64,000 nt of DNA from positions 19,592,001 through 19,656,000 of the forward strand of contig JBHGNT010000003.1 of the NCBI GenBank assembly GCA_043228905.1, given 5' to 3'. Every line of letters starts with the position of its first letter. Positions within the stretch are counted from its first letter, which is position 1. Made by a program: the position numbers and the translations under genes. The notes under the pieces are model-generated. The model was given only the letters and a program-made list of their open reading frames with translations. It was not told the DNA's origin and did no database searches. This document shows positions 31,446 through 42,864 of this stretch, one piece after another. Source of the DNA: Azolla caroliniana (taxonomy: Eukaryota > Polypodiophyta).

Positions 31446-32674
31446 GTTCAACCAAAATAGGAGTCGTTTGGTTGGACAGCCCTAGATCTGTGCAACCCAT
31501 TAGTGGTTCCATTCCCTCTAAGCAAGTTAGCAATGTGTTCTTAGCCCAAGTAACAGTTAGTACTAAAATAACCTCTCCAGTACATGTCTCAGCACTCCTA
31601 GATTCTAGAGCTAATTCTTGCTTCATGGATAGGAATTTTGCCCAAGCTCATCAGATATCCCTAAGAAAACTCCTCTGTCCAGCCTCTTTAGTAGTCATTG
31701 ATGGTCGTCGCATTGCTTCCGGAAATATCATACAAGAGTCAGAGCCCGTTAATATTGTCCTAGATAATTTAACGTGTGTAGTATCCTTTAATATAATTAG
31801 TATCCCAGAACATCCCACTGTTTTGGGATTACCATGGTTCGAATTACATAACCTAGACATAGATTGGAGATTCACAAGAGAAATCCGGTATCAACAAACC
31901 TGAGGATCTACTCATAAGATTGCAACCATTTCACTACATCAGTTGCGTGAGGAAGGACGCAAGGAAGAAATGTTTCTCTTCGCAGTATCAATAAAACCCT
32001 CCAACACCACTAAAGAGGAGTCCATCGTTCAACTTCCAGAGAAGTATCGTCATTATGCTGATGTGTTCGATAAAGTACAAGCCAATACGCTTCCTCACCA
32101 TCGACCGTATGATTGCCCCATCAATTTACAACCAGGAAAAGAGCCGCCATGTGGACCAATCTACAATTTGTCACCAACCGAGCTAGAAGTCCTTCAAGCC
32201 TATATAGAGGAGAATTTGGCAAATGGTTTCATTCAACATTCGAAATCTCCAACCGGCGCACCCATTTTCTTCGTCAAGAAAAAGGATGGATCACTTCGTC
32301 TCGTTGTAGATTATCGTGGCTTGAATAAGGTCACCATCAAGAATAGGTATGCACTTCCCCTTATCTCAAGTCATTTAGAACAGATCAATGGTGCAAGGTT
32401 CTTCACAAAGATCAACTTACGAGGAGCATATAACCTCGTACGGATCCGACCAGGAGATGAATGGAAGACCGTGTTTCGCACCAAATATGGGCACTTCGAG
32501 TATATGATCATGCCATTCGGCCTCACTAATGCGCTAGCGGTTTTCCAGCACATGGCAAATGATATATTCCGAGATCTCTTGGATGTTTGTTTGATCATCT
32601 ATTTGGATGATCTACTGGTTTATTCGAAGACCCAAGAAGAGCATGATTCGCATGTACTGTTAGTACTAAAATGA
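31446..32674 (+). pseudogene. Chromovirus protease and RT
   Basis: Protease from 31472 (LLDSRANSCFMD, the active-site Gly replaced by Arg, which would inactivate it). A stop at 31902 separates it from RT. RT from 31943 has [12 protein letters not shown], the [20 protein letters not shown] block, the catalytic YLDDLLVYS (near 32600) and then a TGA at 32672. The stop is followed in frame by further RT sequence, so it is a nonsense change rather than a true end. Confidence 0.85.
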
Positions 32675-34990
32675 CTTCGAGAACATGGGCTTTATGCAAA
32701 GCTGGAAAAATGTAGTTTCGAGTGCAACCAGGTAGAATTTCTGGGCTATGTCATTTCCTCGGAAGGCATTTCCATGGATCCAACTAAGGTCAAAACGGTG
32801 GTAGAGTGGCAGACTCCGCGTTCGTTGCGAGATGTGCAATGCTTTTTAGGCTTTGCCAATTTCTACCGCAAGTTTATACAGGATTACTCAAAGCTTGTTC
32901 GGCCTCTCACACAACTCATCAAGAAGGGACACTCGTTCGTTTGGTCGAAAGAAGCAAACATGGCTTTTGAGAGTCTTAAGAAGGCATTTACATTAGCTCC
33001 TATTCTAGCTCATGCTGATCTGGAAAAACCATTCATCATCGAAGCAGACGCATCAGATTTCACGTTGGGTAACATTCTCTCACAACAAAGCGATGATGAA
33101 AAGCTCCATCTTGTGGCTTTCCACTCACACAAGTTTGACATCGTCGAAATCAACTATGAAATTCATGATAAGCAATTATTAGCAATAGTGGACTCTTTTA
33201 CACAATGGAGGCATTTTCTAGAGGGGTCTTCTCATCAACTCACCGCATTCAATGATCATAAAAACCTTGCCTCTTTCAGAATGCTCGTGTGTTAAATCGA
33301 CGTCAAGCTCGGTGGGCCCAATTCCTCACTCGTTTCGACTTCAAAATTACATATCGTCCGGGGAAGCAACAAGGGAAGGCAGATGCATTATCACGGCGCT
33401 CGTATCTAGCACCGCGTCCTGGCGAGCCAGCTTTTGATAACCAAAAGCAAGTAATCCTAGGACCAGCACGACTGCAAGCAACGTAGATCTTCAATATGCC
33501 CTTGGATTCCCACATTATTGATACCATACGTGAGGACTTGAAGATAGATGCTTTCGCCCAAGCCATTCTAGCACAAATTTATCCCTCTCGAGCATCTTGT
33601 TCACAGTCGCAACAACCAGGTGCGTACTATCGACAATTCGAATGTCATGATTGATTACTATTCTATAAGAAACTCTTGTATGTTCCTAATGGTTCTTGTC
33701 GACTTCGAGTAGTCCAAAACTGTCATGACACATATACAGTTGGGCATTTTGGTAGTACTCAAACATTAGATTTAGTACAACGATCATTCTGGTAGCCCCA
33801 TATGCGACAATTTGTCAAAGATTTTGTTCGGACTTGTGATACATGTTGCAGAGCAAAAATGCTAAGGCATCATCCATATGGTTTATTAGAACCATTACCA
33901 ATTCCAAGCAAGCCGTGGCAATCCATTGCTCTAGATTTCATCACAAATCTTCCGGTCTCTAAGGGATTCGATGCAATCTTAACAGTAGTAAATCGATATA
34001 CGAAGATGACCCATTTCCTACCATGTACTAAGGAAATCTCCAGTGACGAAACCGCCGAAACTATCATGCATGAAGTATGTCGGCATCATGGCATTCCCGA
34101 TAGTATCATCAGCGATCGTGGACCCCAATTCGTCTCGATTCTAGAAGCACCTCTTTAAAATGCTCAAGGTCACTTGTAACCTCTCCTCCGGCTACCACCC
34201 GCAAACAGACAGCCAAGCATAATGAACAAATCAAACCTTGGAGCAGTATCTGTGGTGCTTTCTAAGCTATCATCAAGATGACTGGGCAGATATTCTCCAC
34301 TTCGCCGAATTTGCGTATAATAACTCTGTCCACTCATCGACAAAGGTTACACCATTTTATGCTTATACGGGCTGTCATCCCCAGTGTTGTGTATTTGAAA
34401 CCCCAGAGTTACCCACAAATCCTTGTGCAGAGGATCGTTTGGAGCGGTTATGCAAGATATAAGCGGATTTATCTACTCATCTACAGCAAGCTCAACAAAC
34501 ACACAAGGTTTACGCGGATCGTCATCGGTTTCCATCCTGTTGTAACATTTTAGATCGGGTATGGCTACTACGACGACACATCAAGACTACTCGCCCATGC
34601 GAGAAGTTGGATTATCCGTGATTAGGTCCTTTCCGTATTATCGGAAAAATTAATGATGTCGCTTTTTGTCTTGATTTACCTCCACAACTTCGGATACATC
34701 CGGTGTTTCATAGTTCTCTCCTCGAACCCTATCAAGACAGCACCATCCCAGGTCGTATTAAACAACCTCCACCCCCGATCGAACTTGAAGATGGGACCTA
34801 AGTATGAGGTTGCCGCCATCCTTGATTCCAAGATTGTTCGCAACAAGCTCCTACTATTTAGTCGATTGGCTAGGATATAGTCCCAACGAGCGTACTTGGG
34901 AACCAATAGAGAATGTGACCAATGCTCATGCTCTTCTTGAAGACTTCCATCATCAATATCCAAACAAACCTCGTGACACTCGTCATTTTA
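32675..34990 (+). pseudogene. Chromovirus RT end, RNase H, integrase and chromodomain
   Basis: Pieces are the RT thumb and connection (GYVISSEGISMDP near 32750), RNase H (FIIEADASDFTLGNIL, 33030), a break at 33295, then [22 protein letters not shown] (33330). The integrase zinc region is near 33800 and the catalytic core contains DFITNLPVSKGFDAILTVV (33930) and DRGPQFVS (34120). A chromodomain ends the protein (VDWLGYSPNERTWEPIENVT, 34870-34950). Chromodomains steer integration to particular chromatin. Frameshifts and stops are frequent in the integrase. Confidence 0.85.
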
Positions 34991-35002
34991 AAGGGGGGAT
35001 AG
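34988..35002 (+). other. Polypurine tract of the chromovirus
   Basis: AAAGGGGGGATAG directly before the 3' LTR start. Confidence 0.8.
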
Positions 35003-35107
35003 TGTCATGATATGGCAAGACTCGAACCCATGACCTTATGTTACATGGGTCGAGCTCACGAAGGATATTATTTTCATTTAATTTTTACTATAGAAAATTG
35101 ATGTATA

Positions 35108-35155
35108 TTCCAGATTTCTCTGGAACATTCTAGAAACTTCAGGAGTACTCCTGAG
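35108..35155 (+). promoter_or_regulatory. Heat-shock-element-like array upstream of TATA
   Basis: Four perfect alternating units GAA, TTC, GAA, TTC occupy 35123-35140 with 2-bp spacers. Register-matched neighbours extend the array on both sides: TTC at 35108, GAT at 35113, CTC at 35118, GAG at 35143, CTC at 35148, GAG at 35153. TATAAAAG begins at 35161. This is the pattern bound by heat-shock factor trimers. Confidence 0.75.
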
Positions 35156-35160
35156 AACAC

Positions 35161-35168
35161 TATAAAAG
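35161..35168 (+). promoter_or_regulatory. LTR TATA box
   Basis: TATAAAAG, 21 bp after the last perfect TTC of the GAA/TTC array. The same box and spacing exist in the LTR at 17558-17993. Confidence 0.8.
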
Positions 35169-35418
35169 AAGGCACAAGGCATTATTTCGAACCCAATTGG
35201 TTCAACGTCAGTCTTAAGCCTCCTAGCTACTATTGTATATTCTCTTAACATAATATATATCTTTTTTTATCATCATTCTCTCTCTCGCTCACTCACTCTT
35301 TCCTTCTCTCGAGAGTTCTACACCTCCCTTAGTACTAATCCTCATCTTTTAGTACTCATTCCTTCTCTATCTTAGTACTGTTCCTGACAATACTTCTCTG
35401 TCTTAGTACTGTTCCTAA

Positions 35419-35790
35419 AAATTTGCAAGGTACCGGCTTTCTTCCTACTTGTAGTTTGACCAACTCCCATGTTTGATTCTAGCGAATCGAGTCCATCTCG
35501 GATTGCATGGCTTGTAGCCATGTATTGGTGTCCGGTGCGGTTATAGCTTCTTCGTAAGTACTTGGTTCGCTTGCATCCGTGTAGTTGACTTAGTCGAGGC
35601 CCAGTTGATAAAACTCTGGAGGCCATCAGACTCGTCCGGATCTCCTGAGTGCCGATTTTGTCAGTTCGATTTCTGTAGTAGACTCGATCAGCCGATTGGT
35701 ATAGCTTGAACCGCTTATGTTAGGAGTCTTGGTGATGACTCGCCCTGGTAATAGGAGTGCCACGATGTCACTTCACTCTCCCCTGCTTTG
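35419..35790 (-). pseudogene. Copia RT N-terminal fragment
   Basis: Minus-strand sequence shows the block before the RT (TNTWLQAMQSEMDSI then a stop, then NQTWELVKLQ) and upstream linker. It is the continuation of the copia at 28164-30540 on the other side of the chromovirus. The sequence fades into non-coding DNA near 35790. Confidence 0.7.
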
Positions 35791-36243
35791 CGATCAATTG
35801 ATTTGAAGAGAGGGGTCTTAATCAACTCATGTATCCTCTTCTGAAGCCTTCCACACTCATATACAATTGGGGCTTAATTGTTAGTGTTTGCATGTATCTT
35901 GCCACGTGTCATACATGTAACACTTCAACCACTTTCCTTTGCAACTCTTCTATTTGGGTATGAAGACGGTTGATTCTATCCACGACCCCTTCTAGACATT
36001 TGTAGCACTTCGAGCAAGCTTTCTAAAGAACATTTATTCATTGAACTCCAATATTACCTTGAAATATTATGGCCAAAACATTGACTTCCTATTGTAAAGG
36101 CACTCTTTGACTATGTCACATCAACTCACCTTGATTCTTCAAATTTACCTTCAACCAAAGCATCCATCACCATGCATAAAGTGTCATAACAAGCTTGTAT
36201 CCATATTTTACTAGCTTTTAGACACTTTGTTGAGCACAAGTAT
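35791..36243. other. Intergenic, no gene seen
   Basis: AT-rich unique sequence between two copia remnants, with no recognisable domain. Confidence 0.5.
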
Positions 36244-37237
36244 TTACAACACAACACCGTCAATCGGTATAAGGCCCGGCTTGTGGCAAAGATGATAACC
36301 ATTCGAACTGTGATCGCCCTTGCAGTAGCCATAGGGTGGCACCTCCACCAAATGGATGTAAAGAACGCTAAGTTTCTTCAAGGTGAATTAGAGGAAGAGG
36401 TGTACATGGTACAACCACCCAGTTTCCAGTCGAGAACACACCCGCAAGCGGTGTACCGGCTCAAAAAGCCTCTCTACGGTCTCAAGCAGGCACCGAGAGC
36501 ATGGCATTCAAAGATAACCCACTATCTTAAACAAATCGACTTCAAAATGTCCAAGTTCGACAATTCTTTGTTCATCCGGAGCGACTCCAGAGGTCATGTA
36601 TTTATCATAATAAATGTGGATGACTTAGTCATTGGAGGAGAGCACATAGCAGATATCGAACATATCAAAAAGATACTCTCCAACCAATTCAAAATGAAGG
36701 ACATGAAGGAGTTCCATTACTTTCTAGGTTTAGAAGTAATTCAGGCTCCTGGCGGCATCATGGCCTCCCAACGTCACTATATCCTCAATCTTCTTTACAA
36801 CTTTGGGATGACAGAGTGTAAGCCCGTCGCTACCCTCTCGATTGAAATCTAAGACTAGATGTTGATTCTGGCATGGAATAGTGTGAGCCGACTTTCTATC
36901 GTCAGCTAGTCGGAAGCCTTATCTATGTCACCATTATTCAGCCCGTCCTCAGTTATCCGGTCGGCCTCATTAGCCAGTTTATGCAGACACCACGGAACAT
37001 TCACTTGGACTGTGTTAAGCGATTGTTACAATATGTAAGTGGGACAATGGATTTCGGCATTCTCTACAAATTGGCCACACCGATTCAACTTGAAGGGTAC
37101 ACCGATGCTAATTGGGCCAGTTACAAAGCCAACAGACGTTCAACGTCGGGACTCGTCTTCTAACTTAGCAACGGAGCCATATCGTGGAGTAGTGAGAACC
37201 AACTATCCACCGATCAAAAGTTGTGTTTGAGGGGGCA
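36244..37237 (+). pseudogene. Copia RT-RNase H, 5'-truncated
   Basis: Homology starts at the RYKARLVAK block (about 36265), then directly TIRTVIALAVAIGWHLHQMDV, the YGLKQAPRAWHSK block and the catalytic VDDLVIGG, where the usual Tyr is replaced by Asn (INVDD). A stop occurs at 36852. RNase H fragments follow (TPIQLEGYTDANWASYKANRRSTSG near 37090). Gag, protease and integrase are missing. It ends at a polypurine tract (GAGGGGGCA) and LTR. Confidence 0.83.
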
Positions 37238-37510
37238 TGTTGAGAATCAAACTCAACTTCCCTAGTGTGGGTAGGAACACCCAAGTCTGTGAACATCCCA
37301 CCTCCTTTGTATCATAACTAATGTGTCATAGAAGTTAAGTCCTATGAAATATATGTAGTAGGTAGTTAAGTCTTCACCTCTTTTGTAAGAGATGGTTGAG
37401 TGAGAGAACATAGAGAGAAGGTGACTACATAAGCACCTTCTCCTCCTCTTTGTAATGGTCGGTTCATTCTTGTTCTAGTTAGTATAGATTTCTTGTTTTC
37501 TGTATACATC

Positions 37511-37550
<40 letters not shown>

Positions 37551-37620
37551 GACACACACACACACACACACACACACACATTTCTCTTCCGTTGCACAGA
37601 ATTATATCTGATTCTTTACA
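37238..37620 (+). repeat. 3' LTR of the truncated copia
   Basis: Begins TGTTGAGAATCAAACTCAAC after a polypurine tract. The end at ATTCTTTACA (37620) is estimated. It contains a (CT)n(CA)n microsatellite at 37509-37581. The first ~190 bp recur at 27938-28130. Confidence 0.7.
37509..37581. repeat. (CT)n(CA)n compound microsatellite
   Basis: About 40 bp of CT repeats followed by about 28 bp of CA repeats within the LTR. Confidence 0.95.
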
Positions 37621-38675
37621 ATGTACATGTTTCTAGTATTCTATAATAACGCTACAAGTTTATTTGCTTTCCAAGTCTATGTGATCTCACAAGAATGCCA
37701 ACCTTCATGTACGATTTTGCAACGTATCTCGAGAATTCATTAGTTGTACTAACTAAGCCCTAGTGACTTTTTGTGAAAGAGTGTGGGGTGGTTGTGTGTG
37801 TGTGTGTGTGCATTCTATAGGGCTACGTATTCATATGTTCCCAAGTCTACAAGATCGTAAAATGATACGCCAATTACTCCTTTAATTGCCCAATAACCAA
37901 CATCATCACAGGCTTAAGTGTACCTAATCACATAAAAAGTTGTAGCTAGAATATCATCAATCCAAGTCAACCAACATGGTTTTTTTAATCTCAAATCAAA
38001 CCTTCATGTGGTTCTACATACATATTTCAAGAAAAGGTTTGTTAATTATTTGTTTTGATAGGAAACTCCACAATTTCATAATGAATCAAACCATGGGTTG
38101 AGTCAAGAAATTGCTTTCATGTGTTAGATACAACCAATCATTGTTCTAATAAAAAGATCGATGCAAACAAACAAATTTTCTATTCACTATCCCTTAATTT
38201 GCATAATTATCGACTTATCAAACAAATTGGTCGATAGGATTATTAGGTCTTAAGTTTCACCCTATGTAAGATTTCGCATTCATGTACTAACAATTTTCTA
38301 TTAGTCATGAATTGTTTGCTAGTCTGGATCACGTGTATTGTGTAAGGATTATAGTTCTTGCATTCTCCACACATACAATACTAGAGAATACTACCTCAAA
38401 TGTAAGATTTTGCAATGGTGTTTCAAAAAAATTGTTATCTGTGTTGGCAAACCTTGATTCCTTTGAGCATAATGCTCCAAGTTTCAATTGGAAGTATGAT
38501 ATAGTGAACTCCATGCCGAATCCAAATTCCATTGGTATCCATTGCATTTTCAAAAGCCTAGTCACAAGTAATGTGTCCTTATTTGCCCATTTTTTTGTCT
38601 TTGGACACATCCTTAACCTTAGTTTTACGATGGGCCTTTTGTTGTGTGTGTATGAGAGAGAGAGAGAGAGAGAGA

Positions 38676-38723
<48 letters not shown>

Positions 38724-39148
38724 ACACAAGGCAAGAACTTACATTAACAAATGGGGAAGATAACAATGATAAAAGCATTCCGAATCAAACATAACAATCT
38801 ATTCCAGTCAATACACAATCGACAATTTATACAAGAGTGGGCTTGGTTTATAAAACTTTGTCTTCCCACTATCTTGTAATTTCTTTAAGTGTTGCTACTT
38901 AGCACAATGAGTGTGGGTAGGATAGGAGATATACATTACATTGATTATAACAAGAAATTTTGATACCTATGACAAAGGTAGTTACATTCTTATGATAAAT
39001 GGTATAACGAGGTAGTCTTAATTGCAGGCATGTAACCCACCATGAGTGTGTTTACACACAAGGCAAACAATTGAGCTTATTATATCAACTGTTTTTCATG
39101 CATTAAAATAACAAAACAATTATGCATAAATACTACAAATTTATCGTG

Positions 39149-39205
<57 letters not shown>

Positions 39206-40055
39206 CATATATTATTTTGTTAACTTTTATAAATATGTATCTGCAACGGCCATATTAGAAAAGTTTGACTCGCGTCTCAATGAATGAAATAGGAACCTAA
39301 CCTACAAAGAGTGAATTGTAAAGCCCAACTTTAAGGGAAGCCCACGAGTTTATAAGGTTGAAACCATAAAAGCGCCTCATATGTTGTGTATGCATGATCC
39401 ATATACATTAAAAGTTGATGCATGACCCATCGAAAGCTTTTCATGGATCCATCTATAAGTATCCACCATTGTCACCAACATAAGCCATTCAAGAGTCTCT
39501 ACCATAACCTTTTTGCTTGACGTACCTTAAAGCCAAAAAGACTCATGATGGGCCACTTGAAGTTAAGGTGGGAAACACATATATATCTAATAATGGTCGC
39601 GATTGCTCCTTTCCTTTACTTAACCTTTACTTGACTCCTTGTGTAAAAATGGTCGTATCCTATGGGGGGGAATTCTCGAACCCACGAGAGGTGGCACCAA
39701 ATCATGGGGCTTTCTTTCTAGTTAATTTTTGCACCAAATATTTTTGGGAAGGAAAGAATAAAAATAAAGCTATGTAATGTTGTCTTGTGATTTTACTATA
39801 AATGTGAAATAATGTAGTAGTTCCCAAGTGAGTGTTGGTTATGTTAGTTTTTTTTTTTTTTGTTTTAGCTTTTTACTCTTTGTTTTTCAGTTATATTCTG
39901 TTATTGCTCTTTAGTTTCTATTTTTTTGCTTTTCTGCAATATTTTTTTAAGTTTTTTTTTTTCTTGTTTATATCAGTTTTTATTTATTTATTTTTCAAGG
40001 TTTTCCTATTTTTGGGGGAGGGGGGGATTTTTTTATTTTTTATTCTTTCTCCTTC
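37621..40055. other. Intergenic with microsatellites and a T-rich tract
   Basis: No gene seen. (GA)n(TG)n lies at 38653-38721 and (TG)n at 39151-39200. A long T-rich stretch at 39847-40050 lies upstream of tetraspanin gene 2. Peptides read from these repeats are artefacts. Confidence 0.65.
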
Positions 40056-40133
40056 GTGAAGCGCGTGGAAACGCAAAACGCAAAACGCAAACAAATTTAC
40101 GAAGGGAAACGCAGAGCGTCTTTCTTCTTCGCT

Positions 40134-40141
40134 TATATATA
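40134..40141 (+). promoter_or_regulatory. TATA box, tetraspanin gene 2
   Basis: TATATATA, about 210 bp upstream of the start codon. The leader that follows has CAGA and AATC tetramer repeats (40258-40310) and a GAAAGGACAG repeat just before the start. Confidence 0.55.
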
Positions 40142-40349
40142 CATATACAACACAGTTAGGGTTTCTGCTAACCCTAAAATTGGATCAGCAGAAAGCTTCT
40201 CCCTGTTCCCTCCCTCCCCCCTCAGATTCTTCTTCTTTCCAGCAGCCTCCAGCCTGAGTACAGACAGACAGACAGACATACATCAATCAATCAATCAATC
40301 AATCAATCAGGAAAGAACAGGAAAGGACAGGAAAGGACAGGGCTTATTT

Positions 40350-41165
40350 ATGGACGTGAGCAAGAACCTGATCGCCATTCTCAACGCGGTCACCGCCCTG
40401 CTGTCCATGGGCATCCTGGGCAGCGGGATCTGGCTGGCCACGCGATCCTCCTCCTCCATCTCCGACTGCCTCCGCGTCCTGCAATGGCCGCTCATCATCC
40501 TGGGAGGCCTGCTCCTGGCCGTGTCGCTGCTGGGCCTCCTGGGCGCCATGTCCCGGAACACCTGCCTCCTCTGCGCCTACTCCGCCGCCATGTTCCTGCT
40601 CCTGCTCCTCGCCTTCTGCTTCACCGCCTTCGCCTTCCTGGTGACCTACAAGGCCGCAGGACACTCCATATCCGCCAAGGGCTTCTTCAAGGATGTCCAC
40701 CTGCCCAACTACTCCTCATGGCTGCAGAGGCAGGTTAGCAGGGACAGCGTGTGGAGCAAGGTCAGGGCCTGCGTGGCAGATAGCCACGTGTGCCGTGACG
40801 TGGCGGCCGACAAGTACCCGCCCCCGCCCGCGTTCACATTGAGCAAGGCGCCCGGCGCCTCGCCCATCCAATCGGGCTGTTGCACGCCGCCCCCCGGCTG
40901 CGGCCTCGGGTTCGTCTCCGGCCCTACTACTACTACTACATCCTCCTCCGACACCTCCGATTGTGCGCTATGGAGCAATGCCCGGTCCGAGCTTTGCTAC
41001 TCGTGCGGCTCGTGCAAGGCGGGCGTTCTCGAGCAAGTGAGGAAGGACTGGAGGAAGGTCTTCATCATCAACATTGTCTTCCTCGCCTTTCTCGTGGCCG
41101 TCTATAGCGTCTCTTGCTGCGCCATCCGTAGTGTCCGCCGCGACAAGCGGTATGGCTATGTCTAG
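40350..41165 (+). CDS. Plant tetraspanin, intronless (gene 2)
   Basis: The ATG at 40350 gives a 271-residue protein. The reading frame is open further upstream, but the family's N-terminus (MDVSKNLIAILNAVTALL) begins here. Four membrane segments lie at about 7-29, 43-68, 74-98 and 234-257. The large loop has NYSSWLQRQV, the Cys signature SGCCTPP (Lys/Arg of the usual GCCK/R replaced by Thr) and CALWSN...CYSCGSCKAG. It is clearly paralogous to the protein at 21833-22639 (same block order, C-terminus KRYGYV). It is very GC-rich (strong C/G third-position bias) compared with surrounding AT-rich DNA. The frame is intact and probably expressed from the TATA at 40134. Confidence 0.95.
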   Translation: MDVSKNLIAILNAVTALLSMGILGSGIWLATRSSSSISDCLRVLQWPLIILGGLLLAVSLLGLLGAMSRNTCLLCAYSAAMFLLLLLAFCFTAFAFLVTYKAAGHSISAKGFFKDVHLPNYSSWLQRQVSRDSVWSKVRACVADSHVCRDVAADKYPPPPAFTLSKAPGASPIQSGCCTPPPGCGLGFVSGPTTTTTSSSDTSDCALWSNARSELCYSCGSCKAGVLEQVRKDWRKVFIINIVFLAFLVAVYSVSCCAIRSVRRDKRYGYV

Positions 41166-41220
41166 GGATACAATGACTGTGTCTAGGGATACAATGACTA
41201 TATCTAGGGACACAATGATT
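41160..41220 (+). repeat. 21-bp tandem repeat spanning the stop codon of tetraspanin gene 2
   Basis: Three units beginning at 41160, 41181 and 41202 (GTCTAGGGATACAATGACT plus two bases). The TAG stop lies in the first unit. Confidence 0.9.
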
Positions 41221-42764
41221 AAAACGAGCAACGTAAAATTTTGTTTGTCGGTTTTTTTTGACCCCTTAAAAGTGGTGTGCTCATTACAACTTACTTACTT
41301 ACTCAAACCATGAGCCTCCATGGATTCATTGTTAGTTTCATTGAGTAGTATGCTTGTTGATTTGACACGAAAATAGAGAAGTTGTGTTTCTCTATCTCAT
41401 CAATCTCAATAGTATGTATCATGAATTGTCACGGCTGAAATATGGTTGGCTCATAATATAATAAAGTAACAAAATTTTGATTTAAACAGTTTGTCTCAGT
41501 AGTAAAGTAACAAATTCGATTTGACAATCAAATGGAGCTCTCAACCAAAGTAATTATTAGGCTTTACCGTTTTGCTTATGGAGCAAACAATCGTTGTGAC
41601 TCGCGAACTAACAAAGTATGCACTTGTCAATAAAGCACGAAGACACTGACTATCGAAACAAGCTCATTCGATGAGGTTTCCGTATTGTGAAAATTCGGAA
41701 ACATATACCATGAAAACAATTGTGCACCCACTTGAGCTTAATTCGTGACAATATAAGTTGATGATGACATGATATACAGTAAACTTTAAAGCATTGATAC
41801 ATTGCAATGATACACGAATGAATAGAATGTAGTCATCAGAATCTAGTTGAAGTACATGATTGCAATGATACACGAATCAATAGAATGTAGTCATCAGAAT
41901 CTAGTTGAAGTACATGATTGCAATGATACACGAATCAATAGAATGTATTCATTGGAATCTAGTTGAAGTACATGATTGCAATGATGCACGAAATCAATAG
42001 AATGTATTCATTGGCACCTGGTTGAACTATATGAAAATGATGCACGAGTCAATCAAATATCTTCATTTGCATCTTGTTAGTAATCCAGGAGGCCTACTTG
42101 CAATGTCGATAAAAGTCAAGCAATAGAGCTAGTAACTTGTCACAGAAAATAATCTTCTCATCCCACTATCTCCATTGCCATATTTGTAAATTCGTACCCT
42201 TATCTTCTTGAACATCACCTTTTGATTGTTATCAATAGGGAATAAATATTATTGATTCGAGTATGTTGGGCATGTTACGGTGGATAGTTCCCAACCAGAC
42301 CAATCGGTGCAAAGTCTTTACCATGTGCTCTATTGGGTTTACTAATCCAACTTATATCCCACAATGTTTCATTCCCTAAACTTAGGAGAACCCAAGTCTG
42401 AAGAACAAACCCATATAACTCAGTGCATCATCTCTCACATATCATATAGTATGTGTTTCTCTACTAATTATATATAAAAACATGGCATTTGCTTAATCTC
42501 ATTACAGTCTTCTTAAATTTACTGTTCTCAGAATCTCGTTCCTAATGTCACTGACGTTTTGTAGATATTTACTTTCAATTAAGACTTAAAATGCTTTAGT
42601 AAGGCGGCTCCCTTGAAACAAAGGGAACTCAAGAAGAAGAAGAAGAAAAAGAAGAAAGCAAAAGAAAAAGGATGGATAAGGGAAGAGGTGTGTTTTGATT
42701 TGATTTGATTTTTTCGTTGGAGTGGAGAGGGGTAGTTTTGTAATTTTAGGAAACAAGTGTTGGA
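41221..42764. other. Intergenic with a 58-bp tandem array
   Basis: No gene seen. Apart from the array at 41803-42085 the sequence is unique and AT-rich. Its last ~50 bp abut an assembly gap. Confidence 0.6.
41803..42085. repeat. 58-bp tandem repeat
   Basis: Units start at 41803, 41861, 41919 and 41977 (TGCAATGATACACGAATCAA onward). A fifth, diverged unit runs to about 42085. Confidence 0.92.
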
Positions 42765-42864
42765 NNNNNNNNNNNNNNNNNNNNNNNNNNNNNNNNNNNN
42801 NNNNNNNNNNNNNNNNNNNNNNNNNNNNNNNNNNNNNNNNNNNNNNNNNNNNNNNNNNNNNNNN
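42765..42864. other. Assembly gap (100 N)
   Basis: Exactly 100 undetermined bases, a typical placeholder of unknown real length. It truncates the integrase of the adjoining gypsy element and hides its 3' end and LTR. Confidence 0.99.

Larger units (their letters stand above)
30541..35389 (+). mobile_element. Ty3/gypsy chromovirus inserted in a copia RT
   Basis: Order: truncated 5' LTR (30541-30718), gag with CCHC knuckle, protease, RT, RNase H, integrase, chromodomain, polypurine tract, complete 3' LTR (35003-35389). Stops and frameshifts occur at several points, but all domains are recognisable. It is the most complete copy of this family here and a guide for the truncated copy at 15045-17993. 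Confidence 0.88.
35003..35389 (+). repeat. 3' LTR of the chromovirus
   Basis: TGTCATGATATGG to GTTCCTGACA (387 bp). It holds, in order, an antisense tRNA-like segment (35015-35075), a heat-shock-element-like array (35108-35155), a TATA box (TATAAAAG, 35161-35168), a CT-rich R/U5 and the 34-bp unit repeats. An extra partial unit continues to about 35418. Confidence 0.88.
28164..35790 (-). mobile_element. Copia element, minus strand, split by a solo LTR and a chromovirus
   Basis: The 3' LTR is 28164-28406. RNase H and the RT C-part follow (28420-29309), then a solo LTR (29315-29915), the middle of RT (29921-30540), a gypsy chromovirus (30541-35389) and the RT N-part (about 35419-35790). Coding pieces on either side of the solo LTR are in one frame. 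Around the chromovirus some RT codons are missing. Gag, protease and integrase are not found to the right, so the element is 5'-truncated. Confidence 0.78.

Noticed and set aside
39832-40159. Phe/Leu-rich plus-strand frames as small membrane proteins
   Set aside because: They arise from the T-rich tract upstream of tetraspanin gene 2.
42746-42864. Continuation of the pol frame through the N gap to 42746
   Set aside because: The residues are undetermined, and the few bases left of the gap do not match integrase sequence.
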